The position numbers and the translations under genes were made by a program. A DNA stretch of 64,000 nt, taken from Oscillospiraceae bacterium (GTDB lineage: Bacteria; Bacillota; Clostridia; Oscillospirales; Oscillospiraceae). The stretch's first letter is position 1. Each line of letters starts with the position of its first letter. The stretch spans positions 1 to 64,000 of the forward strand of contig WQXY01000010.1 in assembly GCA_009781515.1 (NCBI GenBank), given 5' to 3'. This document shows positions 44,071-51,779 of the stretch, piece after piece. Under the pieces are notes generated by a model that was given only the letters and a program-made list of their open reading frames with translations, was not told where the DNA came from and made no database searches.

Positions 44071-45066
44071 ATGGAAGATAGGGTTATCAGTTTTTATCAT
44101 CGAATTCCCGGATTATGGGTGGAAAATACAGTAAAGGGTGAAGAAATTATCCCTGCTATCAACAAGTTTATCGACACAGTGCCGCAGCTGACGGAAACTA
44201 TCGAAGAAACATTTTCGAATTTCGAAACACAAGAAATCATTTTCAACGACGCAATGGAAACGATGCTTACACTCCTTACGAATGTATATGCAAAAGGGCT
44301 TGAGTCTGACGCGCAGAGGATTATAGATTGTGTGTCGGACAAAAGTAAATTACCGCTTGTAGGTAAAATGCTCAAACCTTTTATAACGGATGTCCTTTCA
44401 TTGTCTGTCAGAATGCAAAAAGCTCAAAACGCAGGAGGGGTTGCAAGTGAAGGTGCCAGCCCACTTGAAATCCACGCCGATATGGCAAGAAACATACTGA
44501 CTGTCTGCAACTTTTTAGATGACGATAATAACAAAAAAGCCCGTGCCATGCTTGAGAAAATGGCAGAGCAAAACCCTGAAGAAGCGGCATTTTTTAAGCT
44601 TATAAATCTGCTTGTAGCAAAAAAGTTTGCGGAAGCAAAAAATACGGCAGCTGAACTGAGATTAAAATATATTGAAGAAATAGACAAGCTTGCAGGGACA
44701 AACATGTCAAAGAAAATCTTGGCAGTAGACGATATGCCGGAAATTTTATCGTTTGTCAACAGTGCACTCAAAAACCACTATAAGATAATCGCCGTTCCGA
44801 GTGGAAAAGCAGCGCTGAACGTTATGAAATCGCAAAAGCCCGACCTGTTTTTGCTCGACATTGATATGCCCGAAATGGATGGATTTGAACTGCTCAGACT
44901 AATACGCAGCAGCGCCGAATACGCAAAAACACCGGTGGTGTTCCTGACGGGCAATTCCTCACGTGACCATGTTACCGCAGCAATGCTTGAGGGATGTAAT
45001 GACTTTATCGTAAAACCGACAACATATGAATACCTGCGAACCACAGTTGGTAAATATATAAAATAG
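44071..45066 (+). CDS. Response regulator with novel N-terminal helical domain
   Basis: The 331-residue protein has a mostly helical N-terminal region (about 1-205) that I do not recognise and a C-terminal receiver (about 213-330). The receiver has KKILAVDDMPEI, phospho-acceptor Asp263 in LFLLDIDMPEMDG, and KPTTYEY with the conserved lysine. Receivers usually precede their output, so this inverted order is unusual. It begins on the base after the phosphatase stop and ends the island. It is the likely phosphate acceptor of the cytoplasmic hybrid kinase; the N-terminal half may be a phosphotransfer, scaffold or partner-binding domain. Confidence 0.8.
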   Translation: MEDRVISFYHRIPGLWVENTVKGEEIIPAINKFIDTVPQLTETIEETFSNFETQEIIFNDAMETMLTLLTNVYAKGLESDAQRIIDCVSDKSKLPLVGKMLKPFITDVLSLSVRMQKAQNAGGVASEGASPLEIHADMARNILTVCNFLDDDNNKKARAMLEKMAEQNPEEAAFFKLINLLVAKKFAEAKNTAAELRLKYIEEIDKLAGTNMSKKILAVDDMPEILSFVNSALKNHYKIIAVPSGKAALNVMKSQKPDLFLLDIDMPEMDGFELLRLIRSSAEYAKTPVVFLTGNSSRDHVTAAMLEGCNDFIVKPTTYEYLRTTVGKYIK

Positions 45067-45068
45067 AA

Positions 45069-45204
45069 GCAATGTCATCTTGCGTCAGGCATTATAACTA
45101 ATTTTCTCTTCGCTATTAAAAAAACATCGTGTTCTTAATAGCTTCACTCGGCATCCATGCCTCGTTCTTCGAAAATCAGTTACAAAGCCTGACCGTGACA
45201 TTGT
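45069..45204. repeat. MITE-like element, about 136 bp
   Basis: The ends are inverted: CAATGTCATCTTGCGTCAGG at 45070 and GCCTGACCGTGACATTG ending near 45203, matching with a 4-base gap. A 21-base part of the left end is found inverted at 34609-34629. No coding capacity is evident inside. It fills the gap between the Sia island and hydA. Confidence 0.75.
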
Positions 45205-45222
45205 TTTTATTTATGATATAAT
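45195..45222 (+). promoter_or_regulatory. Promoter of hydA formed at the MITE end
   Basis: GTGACA (45195-45200), inside the right terminal repeat of the MITE-like element, and TATAAT (45217-45222) are 16 bp apart. The TATAAT ends 6 bp before the ATG, so transcription should start at or beside the start codon, giving a leaderless mRNA. No ribosome binding site is present. Confidence 0.6.
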
Positions 45223-45228
45223 ACCACC

Positions 45229-46563
45229 ATGAAAACATTATTTCAAAACGGAACTGTTATTAATGCAAGTGGTCGCCAAAAAGCTGACCTGTTGGTATCA
45301 GACGGAAAAATAACCCAAATAGGGCAGGGCATTGAGGCAACCGCAGACATGCAGGTCATCGACTGCACAGATTTGCTCGTGCTGCCGGGAGCTGTTGATG
45401 CACATACGCATTTTGAAACACAAATACTTGTCGGCACTGACAATGTGCCGTATAAATCTGCCGATGATTTTCATGCAGGCACACGCGCGGCGGCATGCGG
45501 AGGCGTTACAACAGTTATAGACTTCGTGACACCACTCAAAGGTGAGAGCTTAACAGCCGCGCTCGACAAACGCAAAGCCGAAGCGGCAAAAGCATGTATT
45601 GATTACAGCCTGCACATGTGCCTGACAGAAATAAACGACGACAGGCTTGGGGAAATGCGAGCCGTAGTGGACGCAGGCGTCAGCAGCTTCAAGGTTTTTA
45701 TGACCTATGCAATCAGACTGACCGATGACGAGTTCTTACGGGCACTGAGACGAAGCAAAGAACTCGGCACCGTTATAATGGTACATGCCGAAGCCCATGA
45801 CGAGCTTGAAAAAAACCGCGCGGACTTTATTGCACAGGGACTAACAGACCCGTGGTACCATTACCTCAGCCGCCCCGAAAGCGTTGAAACCAAAGGTGTA
45901 GAGCGGGCAATAGAGCTTGCCGCCATCGCCGATGCACCACTTTATATTGTGCACCTTGCTTGTGAGGGTGGGCTGAGAGCAGTTGAAAAAGCAAAAAAAG
46001 CAGGGCAAATCATCTACGCAGAAACATGCCCGCAATATCTTCATTTTACAAGTGACGTCTATAAACGCCCTGATGCCGCAAACTTTGTATGCTCACCGCC
46101 GATAAAAGGTGAAAAAAGCAGGGAAGCCTTGTGGCAAGGCATAAAAAACGGCAGCATCGACACGATTGCCACCGACCACTGCCCGTTTAATCTCGCAGAG
46201 AAAGCCTTAGGCAAAGACGACTTTACCAAAATCCCCAACGGCGTTATGGGAACAGAAAATTTTTACCCGTATATGCTCAGTGAGGCGAATAAAGGACGCA
46301 TTTCATATGAACGTGTCGTAGAGCTTTGCTCGGAAAAGCCTGCCGAAATATTTAAGCTCTCGCCAAACAAAGGCAGTTTAACTCTCGGCGCCGATGCCGA
46401 CATTGTTATATACGACCCGAGCAAAGAGTTTGTTATCTCGCAGGAAAACACGCACAGCGCCTGCGACTATACAATATGGGAGGGCGTCGCACTCAAAGGC
46501 TATCCCATACAAACATACAGCAAAGGAAAGCTTGTGACAGGGGGACGGGGGTTTGTCATATAA
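45229..46563 (+). CDS. hydA: Dihydropyrimidinase/D-hydantoinase
   Basis: This 444-residue amidohydrolase opens the ring of dihydropyrimidines or hydantoins. The binuclear-metal residues are in place: His59 and His61 (DAHTHFE), carboxylated Lys155 (SSFKVFMTYA), His186 (MVHAEAH), His242 (IVHLAC) and Asp316 (ATDHCPFN). The usual HAEN motif is HAEA here, a small variation. The end ENTHSACDYTIWEGVALKGY matches the family. It may serve pyrimidine or hydantoin salvage, and a nucleoside-type ABC importer is encoded 13 kb downstream. No other reductive pyrimidine pathway gene is beside it. Confidence 0.92.
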   Translation: MKTLFQNGTVINASGRQKADLLVSDGKITQIGQGIEATADMQVIDCTDLLVLPGAVDAHTHFETQILVGTDNVPYKSADDFHAGTRAAACGGVTTVIDFVTPLKGESLTAALDKRKAEAAKACIDYSLHMCLTEINDDRLGEMRAVVDAGVSSFKVFMTYAIRLTDDEFLRALRRSKELGTVIMVHAEAHDELEKNRADFIAQGLTDPWYHYLSRPESVETKGVERAIELAAIADAPLYIVHLACEGGLRAVEKAKKAGQIIYAETCPQYLHFTSDVYKRPDAANFVCSPPIKGEKSREALWQGIKNGSIDTIATDHCPFNLAEKALGKDDFTKIPNGVMGTENFYPYMLSEANKGRISYERVVELCSEKPAEIFKLSPNKGSLTLGADADIVIYDPSKEFVISQENTHSACDYTIWEGVALKGYPIQTYSKGKLVTGGRGFVI

Positions 46564-46566
46564 TTC

Positions 46567-46595
46567 TTGTATACGCTCAGAATTTGTAATATAAT
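46567..46595 (+). promoter_or_regulatory. Promoter of the hybrid-kinase pair
   Basis: TTGTAT (46567-46572) and TATAAT (46590-46595) are 17 bp apart. A GGGGGAG site precedes the GTG start at 46633. Confidence 0.7.
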
Positions 46596-46632
46596 TTGTG
46601 ATTAATAAAAGCAAAATCGGGGGAGTTTTAGA

Positions 46633-49600
46633 GTGAACATAAGAAGACGAATACTTATTCCAATGATTACACTGACAATTGTATGCTGCCTTGCGGTGCT
46701 TGTATCGTCAGTTTTACTCTTTAACAATGAACTGAACCACTCCATGCGCGATAAAATCGACGTAGCGGTTAATGTTGTTGAGCAGGAACTCAACTACCTG
46801 CGTGGAAAAGCGTTTCTTGCGGCATTTACAATGTCGACAAATCATGATTTGATAGACGCCCTCAAATCAGAGGACCGTGAACGAACAGCAGAAACGGCAC
46901 TTATGCTCAAAGACTTGGCCTTGGTTGACTATTGTGTAATAACGGACAAGGACGGTATCGTTTTAACCAGAACACACGACCCCGATAACTACGGTGACAG
47001 CAATGCCGCATTGCCTCATATGGCAGCTGCGCTCTCGGGACGGGTTGACACATTCATCATGCAGGGAATTACAATCCCGCTTGCTGCTTCGGCAGGCGCT
47101 CCCGTTTATGACGAAAACGGGAACCTCATAGGGGCGGTATCCTTGGGATTTATACTGAGCAGTCAGGACTTTGTATACAAACTGCGGGATTTGACCGGCT
47201 GCGAAATAACCTTTTTCAGAGGTGACGAGCGTGTTGCCTCAACGGTATTAAATGAAGACGGTGATTATGCACTCGGGACAAAAATCGCGGCGCATATAAG
47301 CGAAGCGGTGCTCTCGGGCGAAACATTCTTAGGAAATATCCCGCTTTTCGGCGAAAATATACTCGCATACTATGCACCCTTGTTTGGAGTTAATGACGTT
47401 GTTGTGGGTATAATGAGTGTAGGCTATTTTACCGCAGAGGATACGGCAAAAGTATTCTCTTTCATTCTCAACGGTGCAATGATAACCTTAGGTGTGCTTG
47501 TGGCATGTATTTTGCTCGCAATATTTATATCCGAAGCAATAAAACAACGTTTCGAAAGCACAATGACCAGACTTCAAGAACGCGAGGCGGAGCTTTCCGC
47601 CGCAAATGAGCAGATAAATCAGCAAAACACCCAAATGATTGAAGCAAACAAACGCATGTCAGTGATGATTGATGCAACGCCGCTTTGTATACAGATATGG
47701 GATAAAAACCTCAACACCGTCGGTTGTAACGAAGCTGCCGTCAAGCTCTACGGTTTCAAGGACAAGCAGGAGTATGTGGAAAAATTCATTACAACATGCT
47801 CGCCCGAATATCAGCCCGACGGACAGCGAAGTGACGAAAAAGCAGCAGAGCTTGTTCATAAGGCATTTGACGAGGGTTACTGTATTTTTGAATGGATGCA
47901 TCAAATTCCAAATGGAAATATACCGCTGCCTGCTGAGGTTACACTTGTCAGAGTTGCGCTTGACAGCGATGACTATGTCATAGGTTATACAAGAGATTTA
48001 AGGGAGCAAAAAGCATACCTCGCCGAGCTTGAAAAGACGCAGCAGGAGCGTTTTGCCCGTGAAACAGCAGAAGCGGCAAGCAAAACAAAATCAATTTTCC
48101 TTGCAAACATGAGCCATGAAATCAGAACCCCGATGAACAGCATTATCGGCTTTTCTGAACTTGCCCAATATGGCGATATACCGCTAAAAACAAGGGAATA
48201 TCTTTACAACATACAAGAAAGTGCACAGTGGCTGCTCAAAATAATCAACGATATTCTTGATATATCCAAGATTGAGTCCGGTAAAATAGAACTCGAAAAA
48301 ACCCCGTTTGATTTGCCGGATATTTTTTCGCATTGCCAATCCGTTTTTATCCCGAAAACAGAAGAAAAAGGCATCATGCTCTACTGCTATGCCGAGCCGT
48401 CTGTCGGCAAAAAACTGCTCGGCGACCCGATACGTCTGCGGCAGGTTATAACGAATTTGCTATCAAATGCCGTCAAATTTACAAATGTAGGCACGGTCAA
48501 GCTGATTGCGTCTTTGGTAAATAAAGACGATGAGCATGTCACAATCAATTTTGAAGTCAAAGACAGCGGTATCGGCATGTCATCCGAGCAAATTGAGAGA
48601 GTTTTTGAGCCGTTTAAGCAAGCGGACGAGAGCATTACCCGCAAATTCGGCGGCACGGGGCTTGGGCTGACCATTACAAAAAACATCATCGAGCTTATGG
48701 GCGGAACTCTTATCGTAGAAAGTGTTCCGGGAATAGGCAGCAGGTTCAGCTTTGAAATAACATTTGAACTCATTGACGACACCTCGGACGCATTATCCGA
48801 AAAAATCGTCATAAACAGCTTTGAAAAGCCAAACTTCAAAGGTGAAGTGCTCGTATGCGAGGATAACAATCTCAACCAGCAGGTCATTTGCGACCACTTG
48901 ATGAGAGTCGGACTGAAAGCCTTTGTGGCACACAACGGCAAGGAGGGCGTCGATTTTGTCGCACAGCGGATAAAAGACAAGAAAGAGCCGTTCTCCCTCA
49001 TATTTATGGATATCCACATGCCGGTAATGGACGGCTTGGAAGCTTCGATGAAAATTACGGAAATGGGAGTGAAAACACCTATCGTAGCTTTGACCGCAAA
49101 TATAATGTCAAATGACGTTGAGCATTACAAAAGAAACGGTATGTCCGACACACTCGGCAAACCCTTTACTGCCAACGACTTGTGGCGGTGCCTCGTAAAG
49201 TTTATTCCCGTGGACAGCTACTCAACCATAGATAAAAGCAAGCAGGTTGAAGAAGAAAATAAGACAAAGCAAAAGCTGAAAATAAACTTCCTCAAAAGCA
49301 ATAAGACCTCATATGACGACCTGATTGATGCAATAAACTCGGGAGACACAAAAACAGCTCACAGATTAGCACACACACTAAAAAGTAACGCCGCACAGAT
49401 AGGAGCGGAGCGCCTTGTGGAAGCCGCAGCCGCAGCAGAAAAAGCACTCAATAATCAGGAGCATGTATCTGATGAACTGAAAAACATGATAAAAAAAGAG
49501 CTTGAGAAAACCTATCGTGAATTAGCTCCGCTTTTGACCACTGAAAAACGCACAAAAAAGCCGAAAGTTACCGACAAAAAGAAAATACAAAATCTGTTTG

Positions 49601-49773
49601 ACGAATTAGAGCCGCTCCTGCGGGAAAACAGCACAAAATGTTCCAAGTATGCAGACGAATTAAAAGCCATAGAGGGCACAGCGCAGCTTGTTAATCATAT
49701 AGAAGAGTACAGCTTTGACCTTGCCTTGGAAGAGCTTGAGAAACTAAAAAAGGAAGCGGGTGGCGGTGAATGA
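46633..49773 (+). CDS. Membrane hybrid histidine kinase with PAS, receiver and HPt
   Basis: The 1046-residue sensor has a first helix (about 7-27), an extracellular Cache-like sensor (with LALVDYCVITDKDGIVLTR and GAPVYDENGNLIGAVSLGF), a second helix (about 275-305), a coiled coil and PAS (about 346-470). The kinase core has His495 ([15 protein letters not shown]) and an ATPase domain (GGTGLGLTIT). The receiver has Asp793 (FMDIHMPVMDG) and the HPt His914 (LAHTLKSNAAQIG). A charged C-terminal extension follows. The extracellular sensor resembles those of chemoreceptors, so a small-molecule ligand is likely. The GTG start has a GGGGGAG site. It overlaps the next kinase by 4 bases. Confidence 0.9.
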   Translation: MNIRRRILIPMITLTIVCCLAVLVSSVLLFNNELNHSMRDKIDVAVNVVEQELNYLRGKAFLAAFTMSTNHDLIDALKSEDRERTAETALMLKDLALVDYCVITDKDGIVLTRTHDPDNYGDSNAALPHMAAALSGRVDTFIMQGITIPLAASAGAPVYDENGNLIGAVSLGFILSSQDFVYKLRDLTGCEITFFRGDERVASTVLNEDGDYALGTKIAAHISEAVLSGETFLGNIPLFGENILAYYAPLFGVNDVVVGIMSVGYFTAEDTAKVFSFILNGAMITLGVLVACILLAIFISEAIKQRFESTMTRLQEREAELSAANEQINQQNTQMIEANKRMSVMIDATPLCIQIWDKNLNTVGCNEAAVKLYGFKDKQEYVEKFITTCSPEYQPDGQRSDEKAAELVHKAFDEGYCIFEWMHQIPNGNIPLPAEVTLVRVALDSDDYVIGYTRDLREQKAYLAELEKTQQERFARETAEAASKTKSIFLANMSHEIRTPMNSIIGFSELAQYGDIPLKTREYLYNIQESAQWLLKIINDILDISKIESGKIELEKTPFDLPDIFSHCQSVFIPKTEEKGIMLYCYAEPSVGKKLLGDPIRLRQVITNLLSNAVKFTNVGTVKLIASLVNKDDEHVTINFEVKDSGIGMSSEQIERVFEPFKQADESITRKFGGTGLGLTITKNIIELMGGTLIVESVPGIGSRFSFEITFELIDDTSDALSEKIVINSFEKPNFKGEVLVCEDNNLNQQVICDHLMRVGLKAFVAHNGKEGVDFVAQRIKDKKEPFSLIFMDIHMPVMDGLEASMKITEMGVKTPIVALTANIMSNDVEHYKRNGMSDTLGKPFTANDLWRCLVKFIPVDSYSTIDKSKQVEEENKTKQKLKINFLKSNKTSYDDLIDAINSGDTKTAHRLAHTLKSNAAQIGAERLVEAAAAAEKALNNQEHVSDELKNMIKKELEKTYRELAPLLTTEKRTKKPKVTDKKKIQNLFDELEPLLRENSTKCSKYADELKAIEGTAQLVNHIEEYSFDLALEELEKLKKEAGGGE

Positions 49774-51728
49774 ATAAAACCGAAAAACACAAAATTTTAG
49801 TTATTGATGATGAAAAATCCAACATCATTGAGCTGACCGATATTCTTGAGGAAAGCTACGATGTGCTTGCTGTCAGAGACAGCCTAAAAGCGCAGGAAAT
49901 AGCCGAAAGACAGTTGCCCGACATTATTTTGCTTGATGTAATCATGCCCGAAATGGACGGCTACGAAGTTATTGAGGCACTCAAAAAAAGCCCGAAAACC
50001 CGTGACATTCCCGTTATTTTCATCACAGGGCTCGACAGCATTGACGCCGAAGAAAAAGGGCTCGGGCTCGGTGCTGCGGACTACATCACCAAGCCGTTTC
50101 ACACTGCGATTGTGAGAATGAGGATAAACAACCAAATCAAAATCTTAGAGAGCGACATAATCAAAAAGCATGAGCAAATGGTCAGCAACACACTAAGCTC
50201 CATGGAAAGCATACTAAACAGCATCGACGCGTCGATATATGCGACAATACCGGAGACAGGGGAGATACTTTTTCTCAACACCTACATGAAAAAAAGCTTT
50301 GGAATTGAGGGCGACGAGGCTATCGGAAAGTATTGCTATAAGGTGTTTCGCCACGGTTTTGAAAAAATGTGCAAGTTTTGCCCGTGTTATGAACTCAACG
50401 AAAATCCGGACAAAGTTGTCGTGTGGGATGAGTATATTACGGAAATGGATATTCATGTGCGTCATTCGGACTGTTACATCAAATGGTATGACGGGCGGAC
50501 GGTTCATCTGCAGCACGCGGTTGATATTACCGAGCTTGTTAAAACGAATGAAAGAGCACAGGCTGCAAGCCGTGCAAAGAGCGAGTTTCTTGCAAACATG
50601 AGCCATGAAATCCGCACACCTCTCAATGCAATTGTCGGAATGACCACTATCGGAAAAAGAGAAAAGGACGCAGAACGAAAGAACTACTCGTTTTCTAAGA
50701 TTGATGAAGCTTCCACACACTTGCTTGGAATTGTTAATGACATACTTGATTTGGCAAAAATCGAAGCGAGCAAGTTGGTGCTCTTGCAGGTTGAGTTTGA
50801 TTTCAGGGAAATGATAAACAAAGTCCTTGCAATGGCACATGTCGGCTCGGACGAAAGAAACCAGACCATTGATGTGAGCATAGATGAAAAAATTCCCGCA
50901 ACCATAATAGGAGATGACCAGCGGCTCTCGCAGGTAGTGGCAAATCTGCTGTCAAATGCGGTGAAATTTACCAACAACAACGGGAAAATCAAGCTTGATG
51001 TGCAGCTTTCCGGAAAAACCGACGACTACTGCGAATTGCGTGTCGACGTTACAGACAACGGAATTGGCATATCCCCCGAAAGCTTGGAAAAGCTATTTGG
51101 TGCTTTTGAACAGGTGGAAACAGGAACTACCCGTTCATACAGAGGCACAGGGCTCGGGCTTGCTATATCCAAGCAGATTGTTGAAGCAATGAACGGTAGA
51201 ATATGGGCGCAGTCGCAGCTCGAAAAAGGCTCGACATTTTCGTTTACGGTACGTGTGCTGCAGGGAACAGGCAGTGTCGAGGCAGTTTCAGAAAATGACG
51301 CTGCCGCAAGTGATAAGGACAATGTTGAGACGGAAAGTGACCTGTTTACAGGAAAGCTCATGCTTGCAGTCGAAGATATGGCAAGCAACCGCTATGTGCT
51401 GACAACGCTTTTGGAAAACAGCGGTCTGAATATCGACTGTGCAGTCAACGGCAAGGAAGCGCTCGATATGTTCGCCGCAGACCCCGACAAGTACGACATT
51501 ATCTTTATGGATGTGCGTATGCCGATAATGAACGGATATGAAGCGACGGAATGTATTCGGGCACTTGACATTGCAAAAGCAAAGAAAATTCCGATTATTG
51601 CACTGACGGCAAATGTGTTCAGCGATGACATTGAAAAATGCCTAAAAGCGGGCATGAACGGGCACATCGGCAAACCAATGGACGTAGGCAAAGTCATCGA
51701 AGTGCTCAAGAAGTATTTAACGCACTGA
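49770..51728 (+). CDS. Cytoplasmic hybrid kinase: receiver, PAS, kinase, receiver
   Basis: The 652-residue protein begins with a receiver (Asp56 in IILLDVIMPEMDG), followed by a PAS-like domain (about 145-260) with a Cys cluster, KMCKFCPCYEL. The kinase core has His279 ([15 protein letters not shown]) and an ATPase domain (GTGLGLAIS). A second receiver has Asp581 (FMDVRMPIMNGYEA). The ATGA overlap with the preceding hybrid kinase implies coupled synthesis. Its N-terminal receiver is a natural acceptor for phosphate from the HPt domain of that protein, giving a multistep relay. The Cys-rich PAS could bind metal or sense redox; this is inference. No DNA-binding output is encoded here. Confidence 0.9.
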   Translation: MNKTEKHKILVIDDEKSNIIELTDILEESYDVLAVRDSLKAQEIAERQLPDIILLDVIMPEMDGYEVIEALKKSPKTRDIPVIFITGLDSIDAEEKGLGLGAADYITKPFHTAIVRMRINNQIKILESDIIKKHEQMVSNTLSSMESILNSIDASIYATIPETGEILFLNTYMKKSFGIEGDEAIGKYCYKVFRHGFEKMCKFCPCYELNENPDKVVVWDEYITEMDIHVRHSDCYIKWYDGRTVHLQHAVDITELVKTNERAQAASRAKSEFLANMSHEIRTPLNAIVGMTTIGKREKDAERKNYSFSKIDEASTHLLGIVNDILDLAKIEASKLVLLQVEFDFREMINKVLAMAHVGSDERNQTIDVSIDEKIPATIIGDDQRLSQVVANLLSNAVKFTNNNGKIKLDVQLSGKTDDYCELRVDVTDNGIGISPESLEKLFGAFEQVETGTTRSYRGTGLGLAISKQIVEAMNGRIWAQSQLEKGSTFSFTVRVLQGTGSVEAVSENDAAASDKDNVETESDLFTGKLMLAVEDMASNRYVLTTLLENSGLNIDCAVNGKEALDMFAADPDKYDIIFMDVRMPIMNGYEATECIRALDIAKAKKIPIIALTANVFSDDIEKCLKAGMNGHIGKPMDVGKVIEVLKKYLTH

Positions 51729-51738
51729 GGATAGAGTG

Positions 51739-51747
51739 TGCTATAAT
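51739..51747 (+). promoter_or_regulatory. Extended -10 promoter of the GH3 operon
   Basis: TGCTATAAT combines the TGn extension with a perfect -10 box; no good -35 box is visible. An AAGGGGG ribosome binding site follows about 7 bp before the ATG at 51780. Confidence 0.6.
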
Positions 51748-51779
51748 GGATTTTAGATTAAATAAGGGGGTTCTTTTTT

